Shown one piece after another: positions 1 through 11,746 of a stretch of DNA of 64,000 nt. How positions within the stretch are numbered: the stretch's first letter is position 1; the number at the start of each line of letters is the position of its first letter. Location: positions 16,208,722 to 16,272,721 of the forward strand of contig CM055108.1 in NCBI GenBank assembly GCA_029204225.1, in the 5' to 3' direction. A model generated the notes under the pieces. It searched no databases, was not told the DNA's origin, and saw only the letters and a program-made list of their open reading frames with translations. The stretch comes from Diphasiastrum complanatum. Lineage: Eukaryota; Streptophyta; Lycopodiopsida; Lycopodiales; Lycopodiaceae. The position numbers were made by a program, and so were the translations under genes.

Positions 1-575
1 TTGCTGGAATTTGGGGAGGAACATTCGGCTGGCCTCCTGGAAAACCTATTGAAGATAAACCTGGCAAACCGTTGTTTCTGCTGTTGCTTTCTTATGATCA
101 AGCAGAGGAAGAGAGATTGTTGATTGCTACTAAAATACTAGAGGGCACACATTATGTTGTACACCCTAATGGTTCGGCAATATTCACTGCTAAGATGGAC
201 GAACCATCATCTGAGTCATTTAGCTGGGATAGCTTTATGGACGGATCCGGTGTGGATATTGTTCAAGCTTATCATGGTGAAGGCATAGCACAGGGATATG
301 GCTTTAGGTACCCCGGCTCCAAGCCTGGTGATCTGTTTGTGGATAGAAGTGGTATGCTTGCATTTGTGTGGAGAGAGTCGAGAGCAGTGTTGACTTTACA
401 GAGGCTAGATCTTGAAACACTGCTGCGGAAGGGGGAGAGCGTTGCTGCACTTGCACCAATTGCGAATTTTGCTTACCTTACAAAATCGTATAATAATGTT
501 TTTGCTGGATACTCTGGAACCGCAGATTTTGCAACAGTGACTAGCAAGTTCAGACGTTCAGATACACATGCGTAA
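1..575 (+). CDS. 3' end of a conserved plant F-box-type protein (At3g12350/At5g39450-like)
   Basis: An open frame enters from the left edge and runs from base 3 to a stop at 573-575, giving about 190 C-terminal residues. No start codon is in the window, so the gene is 5'-partial. The first residues include a Trp/Gly-rich block (WGGTFGWPPGKP) and then KPLFLLLLSYD. Further on come LIATKILEGTHYVVHPNGSA and GDLFVDRSGMLAFVWRES. From memory these blocks resemble the conserved C-terminal domain of plant F-box proteins of the At3g12350/At5g39450 type, which would act as SCF ubiquitin-ligase substrate receptors. The F-box itself would lie upstream, outside the window. No intron is needed in the visible part, and the frame has no defects. 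The assignment rests on recalled similarity only. What is certain is a conserved-looking, intact coding end. Confidence 0.55.
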   Translation, partial: AGIWGGTFGWPPGKPIEDKPGKPLFLLLLSYDQAEEERLLIATKILEGTHYVVHPNGSAIFTAKMDEPSSESFSWDSFMDGSGVDIVQAYHGEGIAQGYGFRYPGSKPGDLFVDRSGMLAFVWRESRAVLTLQRLDLETLLRKGESVAALAPIANFAYLTKSYNNVFAGYSGTADFATVTSKFRRSDTHA

Positions 576-1180
576 GACATCAGATCTCTTTTTGGATGCG
601 GGCAACTGTACGATCCAATATTTGATGGGTTGTCGGCCGTGGATGGGGTCTCTTTGTACAATCTCCCGAAAGGGGGGATGCATTGACATGTTAATTGCTG
701 GCAGGCCTATTATGCCAGTCTTTTCTGTAGTTATCGTTCTTCATGTGATAATTGCTTATGCTCAATTGATTCGCCAGTAGAACTGCAATGTAAGCAAAAG
801 ATGAAGGGTTCTGCATTCTTCAAATCTTTCTGCAAGAGGGGTTCTTCTATTTGGGACAAGTATTTAAATGTTTGTTTGCAAATTGAAGATGCACTGTTTC
901 AGCTCTTTCCTAAAAAGTGGATGGTACTCCATGTGAGTCAAATTTATTGAAAGGCAGCAACTGGCTGTGTTTGGCCTTTGAATTCAATATGAGTTTACCT
1001 GTAACAATATGAAACGATTGCTAGGGGGGAGCTGCAGTTAGTAGGCAGCACAACAATCAGTGTGCCATCAACTAAATCCAAAATTGCGCAAATAATAATC
1101 CAGGCCCATGTGCAGTGAGTGCTCACCCGTCGAACTACCTAGTTAGTGCATTAACTGGAGAGTGGCCTTATCATAAGCTG

Positions 1181-1421
1181 GACTTCTGTGGATTTTTTAT
1201 TGAGGCAGTGGAGCAGATATGGAGGAGACAGATGTTGCCTTTCTCAGTGAGTGTCATGCATGTCTTGTCCCACTAGCCTTTCTCGTTCTGGAAGGCTGAA
1301 GTTCTGTGGATTTTGTATGCAGGCAGCCGAGCAAATATGGAAGAGATGGATGTTGTCTTTCTCAGTGAAAGTTTTGCACTGTCTTGCCCCAGCATCCTTT
1401 CTCATTCTCGAAGGCTTTTAT
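1181..1421. repeat. Tandem duplication of about 120 bp downstream of the F-box-type gene
   Basis: Two adjacent units begin at about 1181 and 1302. Each contains the series TTCTGTGGATTTT, GCAGATATGGA or GCAAATATGGA, TTTCTCAGTGA, and CTTTCTC followed by AAGGCT. The copies differ by scattered substitutions, so the duplication is not recent. It lies in the probable 3' UTR or downstream flank of the gene ending at 575, and no coding potential is evident. Confidence 0.7.
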
Positions 1422-1499
1422 GTCAAGATCTTCTGCTGTGTGTGTTTTACTTTACACGCAAGGCCTCCGTTGCCTTCTGAATTTTACCGTCATCAAGTT

Positions 1500-4400
1500 T
1501 GAGTGACTTTCTCGTTACCTTTAGACTTTAATCCCGCTCCATCCTGTAGCTCGTTCACTATCACTTTCCTGAAAGACTTGGGATTAGCTTCTGCTCCATG
1601 TTTAGATGATTTCTTCTGTTTTCCATAGATGAACTTACCATTGCGATTGTCTCTTTCGGCCAACTTTCTTGGGTTGTCTGCAGGGTGTTGTCAATGCTTT
1701 CCTCATCCCAGATATATTCACTCACACACTAGAAGATGACATTTGATGGCTTCTCTACCAGCAGCCCTATTGTGTCATTAACGAATTGTACCAGATATGG
1801 CTCCAGCTCTGAAACGTTTGCTCCCTTCCCTTCATATACAACTAATGTGTTTGCAACTCGCTAGATTTTGCAGGCTTGTTAGTGAGGCATGACAGATTAC
1901 AAGCTTGGTAGCCAAACCAGTCTAATTCTCCAGCAATGCTTCCCCATTCTCCCATTCACTGAGATTATACCATGATTTCGCTTTGGACCTTTCCATCCAA
2001 TTTGAATTAGGTGCAAGATCCAAACCGATCCATGTATAACAACTCAATACCGATATTATATTATGAATCCCATTTCATCTCATTCTTAATGACTGAAATT
2101 TACTATCAATTAGATACTTGACTATAAACTAGAGAGTGCCTGACCTCTCCTTATATAATCGATATTTTTTACCAATAAATATTAGACCCTGATTCCAACT
2201 CCCCAGTCCTATTTGGGAGGGCCTGATACTAATCCTCCTAATACTCCGATTCTTGACATGCTGGAAAGGCCGATCTTTTAAAGGTGGGAAACATCATCAT
2301 CCAGAATATGACAACAGACTGCATCTGGAGAAGACTCTCTAAAATGTGGCATTGAGAGCACACGCTTTGTGGAACTTGCATGCGTGATCAAGATTGGCTT
2401 CAAGCTGTAAGAAGGAATTGTCGGGCTTGGCTGCACAGGGAGAGGTCCAACCCTCCGCATGACGAACATGAGCATCATGCCAGCCATCTTTGAATGTCTT
2501 AAAGCTTCATTGGCAGCACATGGTGCGATGGGGAAGGAGGGAGGGAGAAAGGGACTCAAAGTTGCAAATGGGTGATGGAGGAGATGGAGCAAAGGATGCA
2601 GTTGAAGGCACCCGTTAGTTAAAAACGCCCTCCTTTGTTCTCCATTGCTTTTTTCTTTACACCACCAGTTAATGATTGTCTTAAGTGCGACTGCAAGCCA
2701 CTAGCCCAGCTTGTATATTGGGGTTATGTTTTCCATTAGTCAGGTGAATAATGCCCCTTCCCCTTCTCTAGGCTTCGAGTCACCATGAACTGATTTCACT
2801 CGTCTTTCAACTCATGGTTGTGAGACATATTGTACTTGTCGTGATGCTAAACCAGTACGAGTATATTATGGAAGCAAAATGCTTGTTCTTCACCTGTAAT
2901 TAAGGACATTTCAGGTAGGGTGTACTTAATTGCAAACTAACAAATTTAGAAGGCATAATTGAGAGGAGAATGTTAGTATACTACTATAGCACTGCAGAAG
3001 GATCATATTTACTAAAATGACAGTGATCTCCACAAAAATCTTCTGATAACAAATTAAGGTGATCTTAGTAAAGTCGATACGTCGATACCACGATGGTGTA
3101 AGCTAAGAGCCACATCTCAAGGAATTAACTATCAACAATCAGGCTTGAACTATGCATACTTGCTGAAAGTAGACACTCTCCTGAGCCTTATGTTATCAAT
3201 CACACTTCTGATGCAATGGGCTTGTGGTTGTGAATGGTAGTTCTAAGGGTGCTATGCCTCTGATGATATCCAAGTTTATATGACAAGAATGAGCTACAAT
3301 CCAGCTGCTTTAATAGCTATCTGTCCTTGTTGGCCATGAGCTCCTGCTATTTCCAATGCACGGGTATGTTTATGTTGTCTATGCAGTTTCATCCCATGCT
3401 TGTCATCATGAGCAATAGCTGAGCTTCTATTTGGTCACGAGAAGTACGTGAGCTATGTTCTAATGAACATGGGAAACATTTCGAGCTATTTGTGAGTAGT
3501 CTTTTGTATCAATGATATGGATTTCATAGGCTTATCTATATCGTCTGAGCCCCTACAGTTTACAAGTTAGGGTGTAGGCCCAATTAATATAAATCATAAT
3601 TGCACCTCTCCTTTGTTATCTTGGGTATCTTGGACATAACATCAATATGCGTATGATTCATGATTTAGTCTAATAAATGCCAAATGATAAATGATTGATG
3701 CAAGGCTTGGAAGGATATTGTGGTCCAAATGACAAGCAATATTTGTGTTGTACATACATACATATATATGTATATATATCTTTGTGTATGTTACTAGGTC
3801 TTCTGCCTTCGTAAAAAGATTACATCCTCAATGACCATAGAGAGATCTGATGAAGATGGAAATTGAAACTTGCCTCAAAGATCATTTACTAAAAGATATG
3901 TTGCTAAAATATTATATGCCGAAAAAATAGATAATTTTTAGAAACATGATACGAATTTTATACATCATAGCCATTGAAGCCAACAAATTTTCGTGACAAC
4001 AAAAAATTGGAAAAACTAGAATCGTGCTTCATGTATCACTTAGCTAAGTGAATGAGCTCGAATTGTGAAGAAAACTAGAAATGCGAAGTAGATCTTTGAA
4101 CAATAGATCCTAAGCACCAAGATTTGACACTTGTGAACTGGCTTGTAGCAAAAGTTCAAAAGTTGCTTTTTGAAAACAAAAAATGAATTTTAAAATTTCA
4201 AAAAACTTCAAATCTATATTTGTTGTGATAAGAAGTATCTTGTTGAATGTGAATTGACTTTTAACTATGATCCAACGCAATCAAGAAGGGCTATCTTCCA
4301 AAATAAAATTGATAAAGTGTACCCCACAAACCTTGTTGTGTATAATGCAATACAATGCAAATGGATCCAAAATGCCACACAAGTTCACCGCAGTCGGGGG
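1500..4400. other. AT-rich intergenic stretch without a recognisable gene
   Basis: Frames here are short and lack motifs on both strands. An alternating AT/AC microsatellite lies at about 3753-3780. The apparent frame at 2278-2592 (-) is proline/histidine-rich with no family resemblance. I see nothing else that I can support. Confidence 0.6.
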
Positions 4401-4475
4401 TGTATGGTTAGAGTTGTTGACTACCACTAGAAAGGTGCAGACTTGAATCAAGACCATTGCGTAGTGACATCAAAG
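4395..4475 (+). repeat. Possible degenerate tRNA-derived SINE head
   Basis: The stretch reads like a decayed tRNA promoter pair: TGGTTAGAGTTG resembles a box A and, about 45 bp later, ACTTGAATCAAGACC resembles a box B. Both boxes carry mismatches and no tail or target-site duplication is evident, so the call is weak. Confidence 0.3.
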
Positions 4476-4559
4476 GGGAGGTTAGCTTCATAAATGGCAT
4501 TGCAAAGTCATATATGTTGTATATAACAACCACTAGTGGTTAACATGTATGCCAAAAAA

Positions 4560-6292
4560 AAAATGCCACACAAAGGCATTGACATAATGAACAAATATCC
4601 ACTTGCTGTCGATAACTCTCTTGTGAGTGGGGAAGTCGACCAGTGTCCATGTCTGGTTTGTCAAAAGCGAGTTGTACTCGCTTTCCATAGCTTCTTGCCA
4701 CTTCACATCATCCTTGGAGTTAAGTGCTTCGACTAGGCTCTCTGATTCTTCTGATGAAGTCTAGAATGATTGAGGTGTATACCTCTCAGAAACTATCCGA
4801 GTCCATGAGGTCCGCGGATGTTTGGTTGACCAGGATGTGATGATGCTTCTTCTTGAATTTCTCCAGATTTGCTTGAGCTAGCTTGGTCTGGTCTTATGAC
4901 AGGTACTGTCGGCTGCTCGGCTTCTATAGTTGTAGTTGCAGGTTCTGTAGAAGAAACATTATCGTTGGAAAATTTCATGCTACGTAAAATAGGATGAAAT
5001 GACATAGCATCATTTATCGATGGTTGAATGAAATCATAGTATGATGCATGTTCTTGAAAAATTACATCCCTAGAGACAAATACTACATTGGTGGATGGAT
5101 CATAAACTTTGTAAGCTTTACAGGATAGCTAATGAAAATACATTTATTTGTCCTATGATCCAGCTCCTTCCTAAGTTGTTTAGGAATGTGAACACAACAT
5201 ACACAACCAAAGATTTTTAAATAGCTGACACTGGGCTTGTGTCCATGCCAAACTTCATAAGGGGTTTTGTTGTTGATGACTTTGGTGCTGGATCTGTTCT
5301 GTAGGTAACAGGCTGTGGCAGTAGGTGCTACCCAAAACTTCGCAGGTAGTTGCGCTTGATGTAGCATGGATCTGGCTGGGTTGAGAAGAGTTTGATTCTT
5401 CCTTTCTACAATCCTAATCTGTTGAGGTGAATAGGAAGTGGTGAACTGTCCTCTAATACCATGTTCAGCCATGTAGTCGGACATCTCATTAGAGAGGTAT
5501 TCGTCGCCGCCATCAGTTCGGAGTGCTTTCACTTTTGTAGATGTTTGTGTCTTAGCCATGGCCTTGAATCTCTTGAAGCATTCAAAGGCTTCAGATTTGT
5601 GCTTAATGAACATGATTGTAGACCATCTAGAATAATCATCTATGAAAGTGATAAATTAGATTGCATCTCATAAAGATGGAGTTGGCATTGGACCACAAAG
5701 ATCACTATGCATAAGATCCAATACATGCCTTGTTTTGATGGAATGTGATTTGGGAAACTTGCTTCTAGAGTGTTTGCCATAGATGCATGATTCACAAAAG
5801 AAAGATTTCCTATCCAATGAAGGAGGGAAATACAATCCATCAACTAAATTATTACAATGCATATAAGAAAGTGATCTTGTATTCACGTGTTCAAATCGAC
5901 TATGCCACAAAATAGCATTGTCGTTTACATTTTCATGAGAGATACTAGCTAATGCAACTGAATCAGAGAGTACGTATAGATTTTCGACTCTAGTGCACGT
6001 AGTCAGAGTAGTATCTTCATCGAAGATTGTACACTACTCAGATGAGAAAGTAATAGTGTAGTCCATGCCTTTGCTCTTTTGGTTTGAGGCAGAACCTTCT
6101 ACTACTACATCCCAAAGATCTCTATCTATCAATATCATCCGGAGGTTTTACTTCCATATATAGAAGTTAGATCCATTGAACTTGTCAATGATTCTCTTCG
6201 TTGGATGATGTAGACGAAGAGCTACCAAAATGAGACATGTTAATCAGTAATACAAATAGAACAAACTTAATCTCTCGGTTTATTTGAGCTAA
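4560..6292 (-). mobile_element. Copia (Ty1) retrotransposon fragment: integrase and start of reverse transcriptase
   Basis: Read on the minus strand, the order is typical of Copia. A GAG-pre-integrase segment at 5668-5910 has a WHSRFEH motif and a C..C pair (CESCIYGKHSR). The integrase core at 5083-5613 carries LRTDGGDEYLS and QQIRIVERKNQT. A Ser/Thr-rich linker lies at 4793-5005. The RT N-terminus follows at about 4560-4740, with WQEAMESEY, NQTWTLVD and IDSKWIF. The frame is interrupted at several points, and RNase H and the 3' LTR are missing. It is a dead 5'-half element. A primer-binding site directly upstream (6293-6304) supports the orientation. Confidence 0.9.
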
Positions 6293-6304
6293 GCTCTGAT
6301 ACCA
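6293..6304 (-). other. tRNA-iMet primer-binding site of the adjacent Copia element
   Basis: The plus-strand sequence GCTCTGATACCA is the complement of TGGTATCAGAGC, the usual plant Copia primer-binding site for initiator tRNA-Met. It sits at the expected 5' side of the minus-strand element. The neighbouring sequence from about 6308 (TGATGGGG on the plus strand) probably begins the 5' LTR, whose far end I cannot place. Confidence 0.8.
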
Positions 6305-6839
6305 ATCTGATGGGGCAAGGGAGAACGCGAGCGAAGAAGAGAGCAGGAATATTTGTAGAACAACTCTCCCGCTATAATGGGCTGCTAGATGCAGAAACAG
6401 TCTAATAGATTGTTTATGCTAAGTGTAGTCATAGCTCAAGCGCTCTGGTGCCCAACATGATCTTATAAATTAGTTTATAATCACAAAATAAAAATGACTA
6501 TAGTCCACCGAAGAGATTAAAAATGGTTTGAGGTATTATTACAAATCAGATTTCAATGAGAAGTTCAGTTCAAAAATAGATTGAAAGAACAGTATTATAG
6601 CGCAAGTTCCTCAAGCGTCAAAGACAGCCATCGCTTGATCAGAAGCTAAGGAGTCGTAGACGTCTGTGTTTTGATCAGAGTGAGTGAACAAGTGTGATCA
6701 AATAGCAATGAAGTGCATTCAAATCACAATAAGCATTCATCTACGTTATACACAGATAGAAAGCATATTGATGCTATATTACATTGAAGCACAACAAATG
6801 ACAGTACAACCAGAATGACGGCGTAACTAGGAGGCTATT

Positions 6840-7330
6840 CGTGATCAACCTCGAAGGATTCGTGAAATTTTATCTTGCTTAAAACTCGAAAGATTTGCGA
6901 AGTATTCGCAAAACAGTTTCTTGTAGAAGCTTGTGGTTTCTTGTTGAAGCTCGAAAGATTCGCGAACAGAATCTTGTCGCGAAATATATTGTTTCTTGTT
7001 CAAAGCTCACCTTTTGCGAACGATTCGCGAAATATTTTGGATTCTTCTTCAAGCTCAAATTTGTCAACTGTCGCGAACAATTCATGAAACACGAAGATGT
7101 CACGAAGAGACAAGTGTCGCGAATAATTCGTGAAACACGAAGCTGTAAAGAAAAGACAGACTGTCATGAAATGTTCGCGAACAGAAATAATTCGACCCTG
7201 AAAACAAAGTGTCTATTTGAATATCAACCATTAAATGGTTAGATCTACTGTTACAGAGAATTAAAAAGGCCACAGGTCCTGTAATTAAAAGGCCAAAAAA
7301 CTTGTCCTGTAGCAATATAAATACATGTGC
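6840..7330 (+). repeat. LTR-like region rich in TTCGCGAA/GCGAA motifs with a TATA box
   Basis: Between 6840 and 7190 the pentamer GCGAA and its palindromic form TTCGCGAA recur more than ten times among TTCGTGAAAC variants, in both orientations. A TATA box (TATAAATA) follows at 7316-7323, then a C/A-rich leader. The layout of a dense symmetric motif followed by TATA and a leader is what an LTR U3/R region looks like. It reads on the plus strand, opposite to the neighbouring Copia fragment. Element boundaries are not resolved. Confidence 0.5.
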
Positions 7331-7744
7331 ACTACTTGTTGTAAAAACACTCTCACACTGAAGAGACTCTCAGACTCATTCAATCAGAGACACAACAACG
7401 AGATAAGACAGCAAGAGATGTATACTCATTCAGATTTAGAATTATAAATTCGTTTTTGATCAATAGTTTTTGTTTGTCTAAAATTGTCTTAAGTTGTCTT
7501 TTATTTCCGCATATTATTTTCGCATGCATATTCAATCACAACAAATACTGTTCTATTAGTACATAGATCAGATACAGACCCGATTGAAGACACTGATATT
7601 AGTTTGATTTATTCAAACTTTCATCATGTTCTCTGTGGAAGAATTATTACTATTTTTGCTACAACATCCATGTATTAATTACAATAAATGTTTGTCATCT
7701 AATTAGGGAAACCGTTGTACTTGGAAGTATTTGGCTTGTAATTG

Positions 7745-7945
7745 TAAAGGATTTTAGATCATTCAAAATCCAATCCATGTCCCTGATCTTTGGTTACAAT
7801 AAGGTACAAACCAACAATTCTGCCAAAGTAGAAAAATCAACATCTACATACAAAATGAGATGCAAACTCTAAGAGAACTTGATCAAACATGAACCAAAAC
7901 ATAAAATATGTTTGTTGTCCATACAATTACAGTACCCTACTGTAT
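7745..7945 (-). repeat. Interspersed repeat R1, copy 1
   Basis: On the minus strand this matches 57255-57440 (plus strand) almost base for base in blocks such as TTGTATGGACAACAAACATA and GTAACCAAAGATCAGGGACA. A third, more diverged copy lies at 25205-25375 (-). The repeat is about 185-200 bp. It lies immediately beyond the truncated 3' side of the Copia relic at 7985-8640. Confidence 0.75.
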
Positions 7946-7984
7946 TTCCTCAGTTTCTTTGTTCATATTCACACAACATCAGCG

Positions 7985-8640
7985 GTGTTGTCAAGTTAGC
8001 ACAAAGATGAACATCTCCAAGAAGCATATTAGATCTTGACCTAAATCTAGCATAAGGAAGCTTTTTAGACTTTGATAAGATCCACCAATCTTATTGATGC
8101 TAAAAGGTAATTTTGGAAAGTTGAGACCAATCTCCTTTTCCATTCCATCCTTTTTGTTAGCCATAACAAAAGCATCAAGCTTGAAAAGTCTACCTTGTCT
8201 TTGCCCCTAGCAACCAAGATTTCTTCCTTTGTAATGAAACAAGCATCACCACCAAACTTTACCATGTATCCTTTCTCTATCATTTGACCAACACTTAGCA
8301 AATTCTTTGAAAGTGAAGGAATGCAAAGAACACCATCAAGTCTTGCTTTCCTATACCAATACCTTCAATCACACACTCACCACCATTGGCCATGTGAATT
8401 GCTTTCTTGGCTCCATCATAGGTGACCAAAGAAGTAAAGAACTCCTTGTGACTAGTCATGTGTGAACTAGCTCCACTATCAATCCACCATGAATCTTTGT
8501 CACCTTCACTTGATATTGGACTTGAAGAATACATCAAAAGAGAATCTTCACCACCTAGATCCTCATCATTAGTAGTAAAGTTGATTTGCTTGCCTTACTA
8601 AAGATTTGGTATGATGAAAGGTCACGATTGTTTTTAACTA
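7985..8640 (-). mobile_element. Copia gag-protease relic (same family as 27645-29099)
   Basis: Minus-strand frames at 8295-8537 and 8065-8301 carry the Copia protease region: DKDSWWIDSGASSHMTSHKE contains the catalytic DSG, followed by LSVGQMIEKGY. Both match the intact copy at 27936-29099. Gag upstream of about 8600 is lost, and the frame breaks between the two segments. The 3' end of homology (GTTGTCAAGTTAGCACAA, about 7998) coincides with that of the other copy. No integrase or RT follows. Confidence 0.8.
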
Positions 8641-8939
8641 ATTTTGAAGAGGTAGACTTTTTCATCAACTAATTTAGACAAATTTTTTATTCTTTTTAGG
8701 TAATCAATGATGACAGATGAAACTACAAGTCCAAGTGGTACGATAGTAGTGTCCATGCCGACATATCTACAGATTTGCCAACAATTTAGTATGGCACTTA
8801 ATGAAATGAATAATTGAAATAATTCGTAGGATCAAAAGATGGAGCTTTTGTTGACATAGGTGAAAAGTTTGGCTTTGTTTGGATTTTGGTCTTGAAACTT
8901 GAGGTTGTGCATAATTGGCTAGTGAAATGGAACAACTGT

Positions 8940-9260
8940 TTTAATCTTCATGACATTCTTGAAAAAATAATTATTGAAAATGTGGTCCTATTTTTATGTG
9001 GCAAGGTGTCATCTTAGTGGTGTGATTTGCAAACACAACTCACAACATGGAACACATTTAAGAAAAAATTTAGCAAATTATTTATGGTTTCAAATGATTC
9101 AAATGACTATCAAAAGTTTATTAATTGCAAAATGGAAAAATAAGAGTTTGGACTCTTATATCCAAGCATTTATGGATTTATGAATCATGCGACTCTAAGT
9201 TAGCACTCTAACAATTTATCCTAGGATTATTGGTTGACTATCAAAATGAATGCATTCTCT
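8940..9260 (+). pseudogene. Degenerate Ty3/Gypsy gag fragment
   Basis: The stretch aligns with the Gypsy gag relic at 46331-46560. Shared blocks include TTAATTGCAAAATGG, TTTATGGATTTATGAA and ACAATTTATCCTAGG. The encoded peptide (SLLIAKWKNKSLDSYIQAFM) corresponds to the gag segment reading FVNCKMESLASYLQDFM. Stops and frameshifts are present on both sides. Confidence 0.65.
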
Positions 9261-10129
9261 CTTGGCTTCTTGTATTTGGGTTCCAGTAATTCTTGTACTT
9301 TAATCTAATATGTGCCTTGTTAGTTTTGAAAAAATACTGTTCCTAGGGCCAAAGAATATATGGATAAAGCCAAGGGCAAAAGAATTGAAATGTTCAGATT
9401 TTGTGCAATTGGATTCACAAAGGAAGGTGGTAGTGGGAGAGGGCCCAAATACTAGCCTCTCATTGGCTGAGATACTTTAAGAGGACTTCCCACCTTTTGC
9501 ATGAGATGGGACTTACGCTTAGGTGGTATTTTACATGGCAAAAATGGATGACAATGTGTGGTACATCAACTTGAAAGGAGGTAAAAAGCCCACAACACTT
9601 TCAATACTCATAATTTGCATACACTTTTTTATAGTTCCAAAATATTATTCTTTTGGCCGAAAAAACAAAGAAACAAAGCAAAAAATTTCATTACACTTTC
9701 TATAGGTTCTCAACATGAATTTTTGGCAAAAGATTTCAAAGTGGCAAGCAAAATCTGCACATATTCTACTGAATATGGACATAAAGATTGCTTGTAAGCC
9801 TTCCTTAGAAAAGCCTTCAATCAAAGTGAAAACACTATTATAAAACCTTCAAATTTGGAGGTTTTTTAAACAAAACTTGTAATTTTGTTCAAGGAAAAAA
9901 TGCTACTGAATCACAAATTCATGAGTTCTTTGTGAGCAATGGATGAAAGTTGCCTTTTGTCAAAAATTTAAAAGAATTTTGTTTCTTTCAAAGCTTTATT
10001 TTGTATGCTTGTTGAGCGACTCCTCTACCTCACTGCAAAAGTCAAGGTGAAATAGCACAAGAGATATCCAAGGACCATATTGCGGTGAGATAAGGTGCTT
10101 ATCTTGTGGTCTTTCCCATCCAAGTTTGA

Positions 10130-10275
10130 GTCATATATGCATGCATGTGTGTGTGCGCGAGCACGCGCATGTGCGTGTGTGCGGATAAGCACTTCATCTC
10201 TCCCTTGGGTGGGGGGTTTGACTCCAATATAAGAAGCACAAATCTCTCCTTAGGTGGGGGGTTTGACTCAAACAA
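10130..10275. repeat. Alternating purine-pyrimidine run and a short tandem duplication
   Basis: About 10135-10183 is an alternating TG/CA/CG run, a Z-DNA-prone pattern. It is followed by two copies (about 10199-10225 and 10245-10270) of a block containing GGTGGGGGGTTTGACTC. No gene is supported here. Confidence 0.6.
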
Positions 10276-10726
10276 GAACCACAAATGAGGACTTATAAGA
10301 GAGAGAAAGGGAGGAGGAAACAATGGAGATATGTGAGAGGTCAAATATGGAGACTTTTTGTTCATGAATTATAGCAGAATTGTCCTCCCAATTTTAGTCA
10401 TGGTCAAATTTGAGTAAGCTAAATAAAATGCATCCCCCCACTTTCTTTTGCTGCATGATCGGGCCCCAAATTTAGTGGCATCCAGAATGTTGATATTCTG
10501 CCTCTGTTTTTGGGGCGCCAGAATGTTGAAAATGAAAAGTCTACTTCTCCTGGCTGGTCCACAACCAGCCATATATAGCTGGCTCGCCCAACAAAAATGA
10601 TCGCGGAGAACCAAGCGTAGTGCTAGATTCAGAGAAGAAGAAAAGGTCAAATGATCATGTGGCTAAGTGACCATATACTTTACTCCTCCATCGCTACCTT
10701 TCCTTTCGTCCATTTTGTGATCTCTG

Positions 10727-11025
10727 ATACCCTAACCTCGAATTAGGGTTTATTAGCAAGTCCATTTTCTGAGCTGTGAGGCTCTCATCTCGAATTAGAG
10801 TTTATTAGCAAGTCCATTTTCTGAGCTTGTGAGACTCTCATCTTGATTATATATTTACACCGTCAGTGCTTTTGAGATGTGATACCCTAACCTCAATTTA
10901 GGGTTTGTTAGCACGTCCATTCCTGAGATGGATGCCCTAATCTCGATTTGAGATTTGTTTGCATGTCCATTTTTTGAGATGTGACATCCCAAATTCGATT
11001 TAGGGTTTGTTAGCACTTGCATACC
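10727..11025. repeat. Tandem array of about five 60-70 bp units containing telobox-like motifs
   Basis: Repeated blocks read (TGATA)CCCTAACCTCGAATTA followed by GGGTTTATTAGCA and AGTCCATTTTCTGAG. Units begin near 10727, 10790, 10880, 10937 and 10982. Several carry TTAGGGTTT or CCCTAA, matching the plant telomere repeat core but not as a pure TTTAGGG array. Units are diverged, with substitutions in every copy. Confidence 0.7.
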
Positions 11026-11044
11026 CCTAAATTGACTTGAATTA

Positions 11045-11150
11045 TTGCATCTTGGGTGGAGGGGGGCTCTAACTTAGGTTTAAGGGGGGCTCTAACTTGG
11101 GACAAAAAAAACCTTTGGATGGCAAGCTAACCAATTGAGCCAACCCCTTG
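11045..11150 (-). repeat. tRNA-derived SINE head (third copy, inverted)
   Basis: On the minus strand it reads GGGGTTGGCTCAATTGGTTA, then GCCATCCAAAGG, then GTCCCAAGTTAGAGCCCCCC. This is the same order of box A, spacer and box B as in the two direct copies at 11645-11845, with substitutions in box B. Confidence 0.6.
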
Positions 11151-11644
11151 GACCTAACATGAATAATGTTGCTTAATATCATGTAGCACCCATTTATTTA
11201 AAAACCAGCCCAACCTCCACATTGCTTTTAAGGTTTAAAGAAACCCTAGCTGACCACTTACACCAATCGAAACTCTCAAAATGCATTGAGCATTGTGTGC
11301 ACTTCCGCACACAGACACCCCCTAAGACACTTATTCACATTGGGTGATGGTTTAAATCTTGCACAAATAAGGGTTTACACGTGACTCAAGTGGGGAGGCA
11401 AATTTGACTATGCACGCATGCAAGTAAACCAATGAATTCAAAAAGCCTTTGGCTTGAGCATTGTCATCAAGAGAGCAACTAAGATTCTCATATATATAAA
11501 TAACAAAGTTAAGAATTGTTTGTTTTGATTAAGGGACAAAAGCCCCCAATCTATTATCTAACAAGTAGCTTGTTATGAAACCTTTGGTCTATTGTGTAGA
11601 CATGTAAAGTCTTAGAGGGTGTTATACCTGGCCCCATGCCATTA

Positions 11645-11745
11645 AGGGACAAACACCCAACGGGGTTGGCTCAGTTGGTTGGCTTGGCATCCAAAGTTTC
11701 TTTGGTCCCAGGTTCTAGCCTCCCCTTGGAAACCAAGAAGCATTA
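11645..11745 (+). repeat. tRNA-derived SINE head, copy 1 of a tandem pair
   Basis: A perfect box A (TGGCTCAGTTGG, 11667-11678) is followed 44 bp later by a box B-like GGTTCTAGCCTCC (11711-11723). This is the spacing of an internal RNA polymerase III promoter in a tRNA-derived SINE. No cloverleaf acceptor stem is evident, so it is not a tRNA gene. Confidence 0.65.
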
Positions 11746-11746
11746 A

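Noticed and set aside
10099-10365. Minus-strand frame with proline-rich sequence over the TG/CG run
   Set aside because: It arises from the microsatellite and the duplicated GGTGGGGGG block, with no conserved motif.
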